DNA from: Marinobacter nitratireducens
GTDB taxonomy: Bacteria > Pseudomonadota > Gammaproteobacteria > Pseudomonadales > Oleiphilaceae
DNA length: 64,000 nt
Direction: 5' to 3'
Assembly (NCBI RefSeq): GCF_000708045.1
Contig: NZ_ANIE01000009.1
Span: forward strand, 186,001 to 250,000
Numbering within the stretch: position 1 is the stretch's first letter; the number at the start of each line of letters is the position of its first letter. The translations under genes were made by a program, and so were the position numbers. The notes below the pieces were generated by a model. That model ran no database searches. It was not told the DNA's origin and saw nothing but the letters and a program-made list of their open reading frames with translations. Below are positions 19,879-29,989 of the stretch, piece by piece.

Positions 19879-22800
19879 TTACTGATTCAGTGACTGGAAA
19901 ATGCTCTGGTTGCCACAGGCATCGCCGTTGTCGTACCCGGTGTCGACCACGTTGTTTATCCAGTAGGTCAGCAGTTCCACTCCCTCCTCATGGGCCACGC
20001 TGCGGGCGATGGGTGGCATGCGGCGCTGAGGATCGCTTTCATCAGCAACCCGGCAGGCGACAATGGAGCTGTCAGCATCACCGGGAACCACAATATGCTG
20101 TCGTCCGCAGGAGCCGCCGCCAGTGGCCGTTGGCTTCTTGCAGATGCCATAGCCCGCATCCACATTGCGGTAGTGGTCCAGGTAGTATCCGGTGTTGGAA
20201 GCTGCTCCCCGGTCGTTGTGGCAGTGCTGGCAGTTCACCTCCAGATAGGCGCGCAGGCGAGCTTCTACATCGGCATCGGAGCCGGCGGCTTCACCGCTGT
20301 CACCCGGCAGGTTCCAGTGTGGCAAGCGCTCGATGTTGGTGGCAATGCCGGCGCCATCCAGCTCCAGTGTCGGCACATTGGTAAGTATGCCCTGGTCGAC
20401 CCAGTATTTGAGCTGATTCACTGCCGGGAAACCGCCCTGACCACTGGCACCCATAAACGAGGATTCAGGCGCATAGGCCCGGTTCAGGTTACGGGGTTTG
20501 GGACCGATGGGGGCCGACCCGGATTCCACATCATCGTTGCTGTGGCAGGTGATGCACTGGTTGGCATTGGGGATGGCATAAGCGTCGGTTGAGCCGGCCA
20601 GCAATTCGCCGGTGGTAGGGTCCTGATAGTGCCAGCTAACGGCGCGGGTTCCACCTCCCATGGCGAGCCTGGCAACGGGTTGTCCGTCGGTGTCCTGTTC
20701 CCAGATGTAGGTCAGGCCATCCCAGAACGCTTTGCCGCTCTCGCTGACTCGTTTGATCAGCAGGCGTGTTTCTACCATCTCCTCGGTTCCCGCACTCTCG
20801 TCGGTGAAGGCAAAGGTTTTGGCAATGACGGTCCCGGTCGGGAAATAAATCGCGTCATTGAGGTTCCCGCCATTCTGACCGTCTACATACACGGCTTTGG
20901 TGCCCGGCGGTACGAACGCAACCCGATATTTGGTGGCGTAGTCGGAGAACAGTTTGCTGTTCAGCACGTAGGGTACGCCGCCCTCATGAGGCGTGCTGCG
21001 CGGATTGGTGGGATCGGCAAACAGGTTGTACTGGTCCAGAGTCGGGCAGTTCAGTGCCAGTGCCTCGCGATTCACCGCGCCGGGCTTCATTTTCTTGCTG
21101 CATACCCGGTTCACATAATCTTCACTGGGCGCCGGATCGATCGAACCGCTGGGCTCGAAGGGCGGAATGGTGACCCTGGGCAGCGCCGGTAACAGTTCAC
21201 CGAAGCGGGCCTGGCAGTCGTGTACCGACGCGTCGGTGTCTGCAATGGCGCCATCAAGACCCTCGAGCACGGTTTGCATGCCCTCGAGTGTGAGTATGCT
21301 GGTGTCCTGCTCGGCTGCGGCGAGAACCAGTTCCAGGCCCTCGGTGCCATGGAAGTTCATGTAAGCCTGGCTGTCGTCCGAGAATTGGTTGTTGTTAAAG
21401 CAGGACCCCCACTGAGGCAGTTTGCGTTCAGCGTTGCTGTCGAACTTGTACGCGTTGTAATGGCAGGACGGGTTCGGATGCTGGTTGGTGTGGATGGGTT
21501 TGCCATTCTCATCCGAGGGTACGGGCTGGCCATTGGCGTCCACCGGGTAAGGGCAGTCGGCGTCCAGGTCATCGCGCAGACCGTCCCAGACGATGTGAGC
21601 TCCCTTGCCGGGATTGGTCACATTCTTGAGACCGATCAGAGTCGGGAGCACGGTTTCCACCTGGCCTTCGAGCAGCACCTTTTCATAGTTTGGCGGCGGC
21701 AGGTCGTAGCCGGAATTGCGCATCACGTTGTCGTGAATATGCAGGCCTTCGGTGTAGGGATCGAGCTTCTTGTCCGCGGTTTTATCCTTACCATCGATCA
21801 GCTCATAGCTGGTATAGATCACCGCGGCGGTGCTGTGATCTTCAAAGGTATTGTTCACCACCTCGATGTTGTCGTAGCCGAGGGTGATAAAACCGGTGCC
21901 CCGTGGCACCGCCGACACCAGCCCGCTGTGGGCGAAGTTATAGGTGTTGTTGTTACGGGCGATGTTGTTGAGCATCACCGAGGTGTCGCCATACTGGGTG
22001 ATGTTTTCCAGATCATAGATCAGGAAGCCGCCCGTGTTGCACTCGGCCAGGTTGCTGTCGTACTCGCCGCCCTGGACGTTCTCGATCTCGAAGCCCATGA
22101 CGTTGTACACGGCCCGGCTGTTGCGGATGATCGCAGTGTTTGTCTGGCCCACGTAGATGCCCGCATCCGACGCACCCACGGATTCGGAGTTATCCACCAG
22201 GATGTTCTCCGATTCCACCGGGTAGATGCCATAGCGGCCACTGGCAGAGCTTGGGATATAGTCTGGCGTCGGGTCGCCTTCGTTGAGTGGCGGGTTGGTA
22301 CAGGCCACGTTCAGGCGCTCGCTGTAGTTGTCTGCAGTGATGGGCGCGCCGCCCCCGGACCAGATGGCCCGGACATTGAGCAGGGTGCCCCACTTGACGC
22401 CCTTCAGTTTGAAGGCATCCCCCGGGGAGTCTGCGATGGTCAGATCCTGAACGGTGATGCCACGTACGTTGAGGGCTTCAAGACCCGTGACGTTATCGCT
22501 GTTGCGGAAAGACAGCACCGTTTCGTCCTTGCCGCAGCCTTTGATCAACACGTCTTCGGTGGCCTGGATAAGGAGACCGTGTTCAAGCTCGATAAAGCCA
22601 CAGCCGAATTCCAGTGTGTCCCCCGGTCTGAGCTGGATCATGGCACCGACCATGTCGCTGGTGGCGGATTCTCCGGGGTCGACCCGGAATACCCGGCCGT
22701 CGCTGAAGCGATCCTGAGGCGGCGTATTTTCAGGCGGGGCGCCGTTGGCAACGGCAGAGGCGGCAGAGTCCCCGCCACTGTCTCCGAGGCAGCCGGCAAA

Positions 22801-22887
22801 CAGAGGTATGGCCATGGCCAGTGCGAGGGTGGCCGCTGATCGCTTGGATAGCGGAGAACGACCTGTAGGTACGTGTTTTTGGAACAT
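19879..22887 (-). CDS. Lipoprotein fusing a parallel beta-helix domain to a di-haem c-type cytochrome domain
   Basis: 1002 residues. A lipobox LFAGC places the lipidated Cys at 33. Residues about 60-400 form a right-handed parallel beta-helix, rich in N and V strands such as NILVDNSESVGASDAGIYVGQTN. The C-terminal half (about 600-1000) resembles SO2930-type di-haem cytochromes, with two CxxCH haem sites at 778-782 (CITCH) and 886-890 (CQHCH). In other genomes the beta-helix and di-haem proteins are, as I recall, separate neighbours, so this is a fusion. It probably sits on the outer membrane or periplasmic face and binds or modifies a substrate with electron transfer. The start is the ATG behind AAGGAG; it follows the M19-like gene by 73 bases. 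Confidence 0.82.
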   Translation of the reverse strand: MFQKHVPTGRSPLSKRSAATLALAMAIPLFAGCLGDSGGDSAASAVANGAPPENTPPQDRFSDGRVFRVDPGESATSDMVGAMIQLRPGDTLEFGCGFIELEHGLLIQATEDVLIKGCGKDETVLSFRNSDNVTGLEALNVRGITVQDLTIADSPGDAFKLKGVKWGTLLNVRAIWSGGGAPITADNYSERLNVACTNPPLNEGDPTPDYIPSSASGRYGIYPVESENILVDNSESVGASDAGIYVGQTNTAIIRNSRAVYNVMGFEIENVQGGEYDSNLAECNTGGFLIYDLENITQYGDTSVMLNNIARNNNTYNFAHSGLVSAVPRGTGFITLGYDNIEVVNNTFEDHSTAAVIYTSYELIDGKDKTADKKLDPYTEGLHIHDNVMRNSGYDLPPPNYEKVLLEGQVETVLPTLIGLKNVTNPGKGAHIVWDGLRDDLDADCPYPVDANGQPVPSDENGKPIHTNQHPNPSCHYNAYKFDSNAERKLPQWGSCFNNNQFSDDSQAYMNFHGTEGLELVLAAAEQDTSILTLEGMQTVLEGLDGAIADTDASVHDCQARFGELLPALPRVTIPPFEPSGSIDPAPSEDYVNRVCSKKMKPGAVNREALALNCPTLDQYNLFADPTNPRSTPHEGGVPYVLNSKLFSDYATKYRVAFVPPGTKAVYVDGQNGGNLNDAIYFPTGTVIAKTFAFTDESAGTEEMVETRLLIKRVSESGKAFWDGLTYIWEQDTDGQPVARLAMGGGTRAVSWHYQDPTTGELLAGSTDAYAIPNANQCITCHSNDDVESGSAPIGPKPRNLNRAYAPESSFMGASGQGGFPAVNQLKYWVDQGILTNVPTLELDGAGIATNIERLPHWNLPGDSGEAAGSDADVEARLRAYLEVNCQHCHNDRGAASNTGYYLDHYRNVDAGYGICKKPTATGGGSCGRQHIVVPGDADSSIVACRVADESDPQRRMPPIARSVAHEEGVELLTYWINNVVDTGYDNGDACGNQSIFQSLNQ

Positions 22888-22960
22888 GAGAGTGTTGCTC
22901 CTTGCTGCTCCGATGCTCACCGTGGGGTGAGCATTGGATTTATTGTTGTTGTGGACAGAA

Positions 22961-25429
22961 TTACAGTGGCGCGTTTTCAATCCGCTCCCACATTCGCAGG
23001 TAAGCTTCTGCAGAGGTGAAGAGCTGATTCACGGCATCGTCGATTTGTGCCGGATCCCGATCGCTGTTGCGGATCATGTCGGCAATCTGGTCGGGGTAGA
23101 GCCCGTAATGGGCAACACCGCGGCCATCATAAAGGCCGAACTCCCGATCGCCGGTGCGTTGCTTGTCGAAACGCACGCGACCGTCAATGGAAGTGAAGGG
23201 ATACAGTCCGGCTTCCTGTTCGGGGGTGCCGGGGTTGGACGCCAGCTGGGCAATGCCGTTAACGTCGGAGGCAAATCCTGAGCCGCCAAATGGACCAACT
23301 TTGAAGCGATCGTTCCTCGGGCGGTGCCCATTACGGGTCAGCTTGTCGACCCAGTCGCCGCGGGTAGCGCCGAACGATGAGGTGATACCACCCTGGGCGG
23401 CAATCCGGTCCCGGAGTGCTTCGGTGCCGCCCCAGCCGCCGTGGCTGTTGATCACCGGATAGTCCAGGGGCTCGGTAAGGGCGAGAATACGGGCTGCGGC
23501 CTTGCGGCTGATGTGATCGGTCTCGATCATCATCTTGCGGCGAATCAGTTCCTGGATGAGGAAGTCGCCCAGGTCGCTCAGGCCTCGGCGGTTACAGAGC
23601 TGATCGGTGCCGCGGCGCGGATCCATATCCGCCAGTTCTTCCGGCGTTTCCGGAAAACGATCACCCAGGTAATCAATCTGGTACAGCAGTTGGTCCACCA
23701 GACCGAACGGCTGCAGGGTGGCGTTCTGGTCTGGTTCATAACCGGTGTACTCCACTTCCTCCGGGCATTGCTCGAACTCCACAGGATGGCCTGTCTCCAG
23801 CATGTTTCCGCCGTACAGGACGGCTCCGATACCGACACCGCTGGACAGATCCGGCAGGTGGCCGCCGAAGGCATTATCAAACTTGTGGACGGGGAAGATG
23901 TTCCGCACGCCGAGCTGGTACATCTTGTCGAGGCGTTCAACGATTTCCTCGCGGGTACATTCGGCCACGCCCTGAAATTCTCCGCAGCGGAACACCTTGG
24001 ACATCTCGATCCCGAGCACGACGGCCAGCTTGCCATCACCAATCACCTCGCGAGCCTGGCCCGGGCTGGTCACGATCTGGAACCAGCCCTCACCGGGGCC
24101 GCCATGCTGGGCGTCGATGTAATCCTGCATTTCGTACATGCGCTGAATCTGCAGCAGGATCGCTTCCATGGGGTCGCAGTCGTTCTGCTTCTGGGGATTG
24201 ATGGCGCAAAGTACTTCGTTGTGAACAAGATGGTTCACCAGAATCTTCATCCCCGAAAGGTGAGCACGTTCGAGCCAGCGGTAATAGCTCTGGTGGTGTT
24301 GCAGAGAATTATTGCGGGGCCAATCATTGAAGCTGGGCCAGCCTTGTGTGTCGTGCAGACCGATACCGGTGGTTGCCAGTTCGACGAATCCGGTGGCGCC
24401 CCAGGGACCATGATTGGCCTCGCAGTCTTTCAGCGCGTGGGTAACGCCAAAACGATGGAAAGGTGCACCGTAATTGATCCGTCCACCAATAAATTCGTAT
24501 GCCGAAACGTGGGAGTGCGTGTCGACGAAACCAAACACATCGTCCTGATCGATTCCCTGAATGTTGCGGAAGCGATCCACCTCTTTCAGGTAATTGGCGG
24601 GCCCTTGCTTGTCCAGAACTTCCGCACTGAGTTCGGCTTCAGGGTAGCCGGGGCAGCCGGTCGTTTTGGTCAGCTCGAACTGATTGCTGTCGTCCGCCAA
24701 GGAGGGCGAAACGAGAGTCAGCTGGTTATCCCGAACGCCCAGTAACAGACCCGTTACCTGAGAGACCAGGGAGAAACGATCGCCATCCACATTGTTGAGC
24801 TGCCAGACGCCGAGATCGCTGGGCTGGGCCAGCATGGACAGCGCCGGGTTTACATCCGTCTCCGCGAGTTGATCACCGAGGAATTCCAGGCTTTCGCCTA
24901 TGGCTCTGACGGCACTGCCCAGCGGGGCTATCGGATCCAGCACCACATTGGTGGTGTCGCCCAGGCCGGCAACCAGGTAGCTGACCTCGCCGATGAAAGT
25001 ACCGGTGTCGTCGAGAAATTCACCTGCCGGATCGCTGATGCCAAGCATATCGAACTCCCCGATTTCACCGGAATTGCGGCGATAATCGGTGACCAGCAAG
25101 TAAGAGCCAAGCGCCGTGGGGCGCAGGTAGAACGGGGTGGCACTCGCACGGTCCGCTGTGACTCCGTAGCGGCCTGCCTGGGCGTCGGCATTGAGATACT
25201 GGCCGTTGGATTCCAGCAGGTAGCATTGATTGGCGACGTTGTAACGGGTCTGGTCGATCTGTTTGTCAGCCTGAATGGTACCCGGAGGTTGTTGTGCAGA
25301 ACTTGTTTCTTCCGCCTGTTCTGGCGCACTATCCTGGCTGCTTTCCATGCAGCCGGGAAGACTCAGGGTCGCGGCGATAAAAATTGAGGCCAGGGCCTTA
25401 TGGCTTCCTGGCCGGATCGGACTGGTCAT
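22961..25429 (-). CDS. Secreted lipoprotein of the amidohydrolase / peptidase M19-like superfamily
   Basis: 822 residues. The lipobox LSLPGC gives a lipidated Cys27. Residues about 60-260 contain a beta-trefoil-like or unclassified region. From about 295 on there is a metal-dependent TIM-barrel hydrolase pattern: DTHSH, the HLVHNEV segment, IETDHIS, INSHGGWGG and FASDVNG can provide the His/Asp metal ligands. Overall it is like membrane dipeptidase relatives, but much longer. Substrate unknown. The start is the ATG behind CGAGGTAA. It is the first gene of an operon with the beta-helix/cytochrome lipoprotein, so the two probably act on the same extracytoplasmic compound. Confidence 0.65.
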   Translation of the reverse strand: MTSPIRPGSHKALASIFIAATLSLPGCMESSQDSAPEQAEETSSAQQPPGTIQADKQIDQTRYNVANQCYLLESNGQYLNADAQAGRYGVTADRASATPFYLRPTALGSYLLVTDYRRNSGEIGEFDMLGISDPAGEFLDDTGTFIGEVSYLVAGLGDTTNVVLDPIAPLGSAVRAIGESLEFLGDQLAETDVNPALSMLAQPSDLGVWQLNNVDGDRFSLVSQVTGLLLGVRDNQLTLVSPSLADDSNQFELTKTTGCPGYPEAELSAEVLDKQGPANYLKEVDRFRNIQGIDQDDVFGFVDTHSHVSAYEFIGGRINYGAPFHRFGVTHALKDCEANHGPWGATGFVELATTGIGLHDTQGWPSFNDWPRNNSLQHHQSYYRWLERAHLSGMKILVNHLVHNEVLCAINPQKQNDCDPMEAILLQIQRMYEMQDYIDAQHGGPGEGWFQIVTSPGQAREVIGDGKLAVVLGIEMSKVFRCGEFQGVAECTREEIVERLDKMYQLGVRNIFPVHKFDNAFGGHLPDLSSGVGIGAVLYGGNMLETGHPVEFEQCPEEVEYTGYEPDQNATLQPFGLVDQLLYQIDYLGDRFPETPEELADMDPRRGTDQLCNRRGLSDLGDFLIQELIRRKMMIETDHISRKAAARILALTEPLDYPVINSHGGWGGTEALRDRIAAQGGITSSFGATRGDWVDKLTRNGHRPRNDRFKVGPFGGSGFASDVNGIAQLASNPGTPEQEAGLYPFTSIDGRVRFDKQRTGDREFGLYDGRGVAHYGLYPDQIADMIRNSDRDPAQIDDAVNQLFTSAEAYLRMWERIENAPL

Positions 25430-25575
25430 ATTGTTACCTCGGTTTGGACTGGTTGGCGCATACCAGGGGCCAACGTTTTTTTGTTTTAGAGGTGCTTTCT
25501 TGTTGTCGTGATGTCAGTAACGTGAAGAACCCGGATTTGGTTCCAAACGTGACATCCTGTCGTATGTTCTAAAAA

Positions 25576-25591
25576 CGTGATGCACGTCACA
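25576..25591. promoter_or_regulatory. CRP/Vfr-like site between the M19-like gene and cobU
   Basis: CGTGATGCACGTCACA matches the CRP consensus TGTGA-N6-TCACA at nine of ten defined positions. It lies in the 230-base divergent gap, 69 bases before the cobU start and 147 bases before the M19-like lipoprotein start. It may control either gene. No cobalamin riboswitch is visible in this gap. Confidence 0.4.
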
Positions 25592-25659
25592 TTGGCCGGA
25601 ATTTGCGAGCCCCCGGCGTTTCAGTCAGCATCCCGTTTCCACGCTCCGGAGATAGAGAC

Positions 25660-26202
25660 TTGGCGAAGATGCACACATTGGTGTTGGGCGGAATCCGTTC
25701 GGGAAAAACAGGATTGGCAGAGCGACTGGCGAGAGTTGCGGGTGTGGATGTGGTGTATGTGGCGACTGCCACGGCCGGCGACCAGGAGATGGCCGAACGG
25801 ATCCAGCGCCACAAGCAAGGGCGTCCGAAAGCTTGGGGCCTGGCGGAAGAACCGGTGCACCTCGGCCATGTCATTACTCAAATGGGGCGGCAGAACTATC
25901 CGCCCATGCTGCTGGTGGATTGCATGAGTCTGTGGCTCAGCAACCTGTTGCTTGCAGGTGACGACATCTTTCGGGCAGAGCGGCAAAGCTTTCTGAGGGC
26001 ATTGGAGAACTACCCTGGCCAGGTCGTGATTGTCAGCAACGAAGTGGGGCTTGGAACCATCGGGATGGATGCCCTTACCCGACGGTTTTGCGATGAGCTG
26101 GGGTGGCTAAATCAGGATCTCGCCCAGCGTTGCGGTCGGGTTGTGATGAGTATCGCCGGGTTGCCCATGGCCCTCAAAGGACACTTACCGAAGCAAGTCT
26201 GA
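25660..26202 (+). CDS. cobU: Adenosylcobinamide kinase / adenosylcobinamide-phosphate guanylyltransferase
   Basis: 180 residues. The P-loop GGIRSGKT (residues 10-17) binds GTP/ATP, RIQRHKQGRP carries the histidine guanylylated in the family, and NEVGLGTIGMDALTRRFCDELG is the family C-terminal signature. It phosphorylates adenosylcobinamide and converts the phosphate to AdoCbi-GDP, the substrate of CobS. The start is the TTG with GGAG eight bases upstream; the ATG three codons later (25669) is too far from that site. The last 18 bases overlap the convergent phosphatase gene. Confidence 0.92.
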   Translation: MAKMHTLVLGGIRSGKTGLAERLARVAGVDVVYVATATAGDQEMAERIQRHKQGRPKAWGLAEEPVHLGHVITQMGRQNYPPMLLVDCMSLWLSNLLLAGDDIFRAERQSFLRALENYPGQVVIVSNEVGLGTIGMDALTRRFCDELGWLNQDLAQRCGRVVMSIAGLPMALKGHLPKQV

Positions 26203-26811
26203 TGAAAAGTGGCTCAGTAGGCTCCGAAACTCGCCATGCCGTGACCGATCGACCCGAATACGGCTGCGGTTGGCGTAGGGTACTGAGACACTGGCGAACG
26301 AGCGCTCCAGGGGGACACCCAGTACATCGCCGAGCACCATCCGGATCACGCCGCCGTGGCACACAACGAGAACCCGTTTGCCTGCCAGTTCTGTCTGCCA
26401 GTGCCGGAAGCCCCGAACGACCCGATCCCGGAAGTCACTCACAGGCTCACCCTCCGGTGGAGTGAAGCCCACCGGATCGGCCCAGAAGCGAGCAAGCTGA
26501 TCACCAAAGCGTTCGTTGATGGCCTCTGCGGTCAGGCCTTCCCAGGCACCGAAACCGATTTCCCGTAGATCTTCTTCAATGTGCAGTGGAATGTCCTGCT
26601 GACCGGCCAAGTCCTCGGCAAAATACCGGCAACGCTGCATTGGTGAGCTGACGATGGCGTCCCAGCGGTCTGTCTCACGGATGGCGGATCGCATCTGTTG
26701 CCATCCCAGTTCACTCAGAGGATCGTCCAGACTGCCGCGAAATTTCTGCCCGCCTTCGGGTTCTCCGTGGCGAATCAGGTCGATCATCGTGGTACTCAGG
26801 TCGTTGGTCAT
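26185..26811 (-). CDS. cobC: Histidine phosphatase, probable alpha-ribazole-5'-phosphate phosphatase
   Basis: 208 residues with the phosphoglycerate-mutase fold: the RHGE motif near residues 14-17 contains the phosphorylated His, EIGFGAWEG supplies the acid and VVCHGGVIR the second His. In B12 synthesis CobC dephosphorylates alpha-ribazole phosphate or adenosylcobalamin phosphate. The gene follows cobT by two bases on the same strand and is behind a GGGAG site, so an assignment to that step is reasonable. The name cobC is also used for threonine-phosphate decarboxylase in some nomenclatures. Confidence 0.85.
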   Translation of the reverse strand: MTNDLSTTMIDLIRHGEPEGGQKFRGSLDDPLSELGWQQMRSAIRETDRWDAIVSSPMQRCRYFAEDLAGQQDIPLHIEEDLREIGFGAWEGLTAEAINERFGDQLARFWADPVGFTPPEGEPVSDFRDRVVRGFRHWQTELAGKRVLVVCHGGVIRMVLGDVLGVPLERSFASVSVPYANRSRIRVDRSRHGEFRSLLSHFSSDLLR

Positions 26812-26813
26812 AC

Positions 26814-27869
26814 TCAGCTCCCCTCGCTCACGCCGGCGTCGGCAAAACTGGCCATGCCGTTATGCAGGGCGCAGGCGGATCGTAACAGTGGAACCGCCGT
26901 TGCGGCGCCGCTGCCTTCGCCAAGGCGCATGCCGAGATCCAGCAGCGGGTCTGCCTCCAGCGCGTCGAGTACAAGACGATGCCCAGGTTCGGCGGATTGA
27001 TGGCTGAAGTGCAGCCAGTGTCGAAGCGCGGGTTGTTGCTTCACCGCGGCGAGCGCGGCGACCGACACAATGTAGCCATCCACCAGCACCGGAATGCCTC
27101 GGGCGGCCGCACCGAGGTATGCGCCGGCCAGGGCTGTAATTTCGAAGCCGCCGAGTGAGGCCAGTAGGCGGAGAGGATCCGTCTCCAATTCCTGGCGCGC
27201 CAGGGCGCGGGCGATGACCCGGGCCTTATGGGAAACACCATCCGCATCGAGGCCGGTGCCGGGGCCTGCGAGCTGATCCGGGCGCCGATTCAGCAGCGCG
27301 CAGGCCAGGGCAGCCGCACTGGTGGTGTTGCCGATGCCCATGTCACCACCGATAAATAGCTGAGCACCTGCGTTTGCCGCCCGTTCCGCTGCCCGGTCAC
27401 CCGCAGCCACTGCCTGTACGACCTGTTCCGGTGACATCGCGGGTTCGGAGGCAAGGTTGCCTGTCATGGGTGCGATGATCTCGTCGACGACGCCGGAGAG
27501 CATTGGCGGCACGTCGCCCACGGTGCCCAGATTTACCACCTCAAGGTGGGCATCCAGCTGCCTGGCAAGAACGCTGATGGCGGCACCACCGTGGGCAAAG
27601 TTGGCAATCATCTGGGCAGTGACAGCCTGGGGAAAGGCTGAAATTCCCTCCCTGCATACCCCGTGGTCGCCGGCAAAGACAGAGATGTGAACCTTGTCCA
27701 CAGCCGGACTTTCAGTGCGCTGCTGGGCGCTCAGGGTAATAGCCAGCTCTTCCAGCCGCCCGAGGGAACCGGGCGGTTTGGTCAGCATTCCCTGACGGGT
27801 GAGGGCTGATTCGGCGAAAGAGGACTCGGGCAGGGCAAGGTCTGAGGTCCAGCTGGAAGGTAGGGTCAT
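26814..27869 (-). CDS. cobT: Nicotinate-nucleotide-dimethylbenzimidazole phosphoribosyltransferase
   Basis: 351 residues, the family length. Recognisable are [39 protein letters not shown], the [15 protein letters not shown] core and the C-terminal [16 protein letters not shown] with its catalytic Glu. It makes alpha-ribazole phosphate from dimethylbenzimidazole and nicotinate mononucleotide. The ATG at 27869 matches known N-termini; upstream in-frame codons would extend into the divergent cbiB region. It forms a two-gene operon with cobC. Confidence 0.93.
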   Translation of the reverse strand: MTLPSSWTSDLALPESSFAESALTRQGMLTKPPGSLGRLEELAITLSAQQRTESPAVDKVHISVFAGDHGVCREGISAFPQAVTAQMIANFAHGGAAISVLARQLDAHLEVVNLGTVGDVPPMLSGVVDEIIAPMTGNLASEPAMSPEQVVQAVAAGDRAAERAANAGAQLFIGGDMGIGNTTSAAALACALLNRRPDQLAGPGTGLDADGVSHKARVIARALARQELETDPLRLLASLGGFEITALAGAYLGAAARGIPVLVDGYIVSVAALAAVKQQPALRHWLHFSHQSAEPGHRLVLDALEADPLLDLGMRLGEGSGAATAVPLLRSACALHNGMASFADAGVSEGS

Positions 27870-27996
27870 GGTAAGACGTCCGGTCAGTGTGACAGGCGCC
27901 TGATAGTCCTCCGTGACTGAAACAGTGTCAAGGCTGGTACCGGGTCGAGTAGACTTGGCGCTCATCAAGGAAAACGAAACGGACAAGGGGCCCGGA

Positions 27997-28944
27997 TTGG
28001 ACGGTTTTTTTATCTCGGTGTTGGTGTGCCTGTTGGCGCTGCTGCTGGATCAGCGCCTGGGTGAGCCCCGGCGCTGGCACCCGCTGGTTGGATTCGGACG
28101 CATGGCTGCGGCTCTGGAAGGCAGGCTGAACCGCCCCCCGGGCGAGGGCATTGCTCGTGGGTTGCTGGCGCTATGCCTCTTGGTCGCGCCCGTGCTGCTG
28201 GTGTTGTGCGGGCTTCAGTACGAGCTGCCGCAACCGGTGTGGCTGGTGGTGGAAGTGCTGGCCTTGTGGCTGGCCCTATCCCTCCGTGGGTTGGCCGAGC
28301 ATGGCGAGGCGGTGGCGAATGCCCTCAAGGCGGAGGATCTTCCCCTTGCCCGCCAACAGGTGGGGCGCATTGTCAGTCGCAATGCCGAGGTCCTGGATGA
28401 AAACGGCGTTGCCGCTGCCGCTACGGAATCCATGCTGGAGAATGGTGCAGATGCCGTGTTTGCCAGCCTGTTCTGGTTCCTGGTGGCCGGTGTTCCCGGT
28501 GTGGTGCTGCACCGCATGGTGAACACCCTCGATGCCATGTGGGGGTATCGAAATGAGCGTTACCTGACCTTTGGAAGGACAGCCGCCAGGCTGGACGATG
28601 TGCTGAACTGGGTGCCGGCACGACTGACGGCGGCGACCTATACCCTGCTGGGGCGTACTGCTCTGGCCTGGCATTGCTGGCGGGTACAGGCCCGCAACTG
28701 GGACAGTCCCAACGCCGGCCCGGTCATGGCGGCAGGCGCCGGTGCCCTGGGTGTGACCCTGGGCGGCCCTGCGCCCTATACTGGCGGCATCAAGCAACGC
28801 CCGGTTCTTGGTCGGGGGCCGGCACCGGATGCCCGCAGTATCGACGGCGCCATTACCCTGGTCCGCCAGGGTGCCTGGCTCTGGGTCATGGCCCTGTTGT
28901 GTGGTTCCGGCCTTTGGCTGGTGTTTGCGGGAGGTGCCCTGTGA
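27997..28944 (+). CDS. cbiB: Adenosylcobinamide-phosphate synthase (CbiB/CobD type)
   Basis: 315-residue inner-membrane protein with several hydrophobic segments (for example about 2-17, 55-75, 80-92, 150-165 and 290-312). The N-terminal [22 protein letters not shown] and the central NAVxGSR-like region around [31 protein letters not shown] are typical. It attaches aminopropanol phosphate (or aminopropanol) to cobyric acid. The TTG start was chosen because AAGGGG lies 7 bases upstream; a GTG at 27913 would add 28 charged residues before TM1. It overlaps the next gene start. Confidence 0.88.
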   Translation: MDGFFISVLVCLLALLLDQRLGEPRRWHPLVGFGRMAAALEGRLNRPPGEGIARGLLALCLLVAPVLLVLCGLQYELPQPVWLVVEVLALWLALSLRGLAEHGEAVANALKAEDLPLARQQVGRIVSRNAEVLDENGVAAAATESMLENGADAVFASLFWFLVAGVPGVVLHRMVNTLDAMWGYRNERYLTFGRTAARLDDVLNWVPARLTAATYTLLGRTALAWHCWRVQARNWDSPNAGPVMAAGAGALGVTLGGPAPYTGGIKQRPVLGRGPAPDARSIDGAITLVRQGAWLWVMALLCGSGLWLVFAGGAL

Positions 28945-29954
28945 TGTCGCTGACAGCACCGGAACACGGCGGACGTCTGGCGGACGCTGCCCGTCAATGG
29001 GGTATCCCCCGGGCGCAGTGGCTGGACCTTTCCACCGGCATCAATCCCCGTAGCTGGCCGATTCCGGACATCCCCGCCGAGGTCTGGCAACGCTTGCCGG
29101 AGGAAACCGACCAACTGCCGGAGGCGATCCGCCGCTGGTGTGAGGCCCCGGCCTCAGCGCACTGCCTGCCGGTCGCCGGCAGCCAGGCGGCGATCCAGGC
29201 GCTGCCGACGTTGTTCGCCCCCTGCCGGGTGGGTATCCCGGTACCCGGGTATCGGGAACATGGCTACTGGTGGCAAAACGCCGGTCACACGCTGGTGCCG
29301 GTGAATCTGGCGCGCGTCGCGGATGGTGATGATTGGCTGTCGGATCTGGATGGGCTGGTATGGATCAATCCCAACAACCCGACCGGACAGACCGTACCGG
29401 TCGACCGCCTGCTGAGCTGGCATAAACGACTCCGTGACAGCGGTGGGTTTCTGGTGGTGGACGAGGCCTTTGTCAGTCGTGAACCGGGGCAAAGCGTTGC
29501 CCCGTTTGCCGGTATCCCCGGGCTGACGGTTTTGAGATCCCTCGGCAAGTTCTTCGGGCTGGCGGGTATCCGCGCCGGAGCCGCCATCAGCGACGCCGAT
29601 ACAGCAGCGGCCCTGGCTAACCGCCTGGGGCCCTGGGCCATAAGCGGTCCGGCGCGATTCGTCATGTCCAGGGCGCTGAAAGACACCGGCTGGCAGAGGC
29701 AGGCCGCCAGGGAATTGGGCCAACAGAGCCGGCGTCTGCGCCAACTGCTGGCCGATCATGGTCTGGGGCACAGTTCTGGTACCGATCTGTTCCGCTATGT
29801 GGCACACCCCGAGTCGGCCCGGATTCACCAAGTGCTGGCAAAGCAGGGCATTCTGGTGCGCCTGTTCGAGCGTCCACGGGCGCTGCGTTTTGGCCTGCCG
29901 GGCAGCGAGGCCGAATGGCAACGTCTGGCTGATGCACTTGCGGAATGTCATTGA
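28944..29954 (+). CDS. cobD: Threonine-phosphate decarboxylase, PLP-dependent
   Basis: 336 residues, fold-type I aminotransferase family. The N-terminal HGGRLADAARQWG and LDLSTGINP are typical of the B12 enzyme, and SLGKFFGLAGIRAG carries the PLP lysine. It makes (R)-1-amino-2-propanol phosphate, the substrate of CbiB. Its ATG overlaps the cbiB stop. Called cobC in Pseudomonas denitrificans nomenclature. The reading frame extends upstream into cbiB, but GGGAGG before the overlap supports the chosen ATG. Confidence 0.9.
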   Translation: MSLTAPEHGGRLADAARQWGIPRAQWLDLSTGINPRSWPIPDIPAEVWQRLPEETDQLPEAIRRWCEAPASAHCLPVAGSQAAIQALPTLFAPCRVGIPVPGYREHGYWWQNAGHTLVPVNLARVADGDDWLSDLDGLVWINPNNPTGQTVPVDRLLSWHKRLRDSGGFLVVDEAFVSREPGQSVAPFAGIPGLTVLRSLGKFFGLAGIRAGAAISDADTAAALANRLGPWAISGPARFVMSRALKDTGWQRQAARELGQQSRRLRQLLADHGLGHSSGTDLFRYVAHPESARIHQVLAKQGILVRLFERPRALRFGLPGSEAEWQRLADALAECH

Positions 29955-29989
29955 CCAGGGATTGACCGATTGGTAGCCTTGCCAGCGTT

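Noticed and set aside
21220..22839. 539-codon open frame on the plus strand
   Set aside because: Antisense to the beta-helix lipoprotein gene; low-complexity translation rich in V, G and H without recognisable domains.
28674..28943. Upstream extension of the cobD (threonine-phosphate decarboxylase) frame
   Set aside because: It lies inside cbiB in another frame, and its translation is low-complexity; the ATG at 28944 matches known N-termini.
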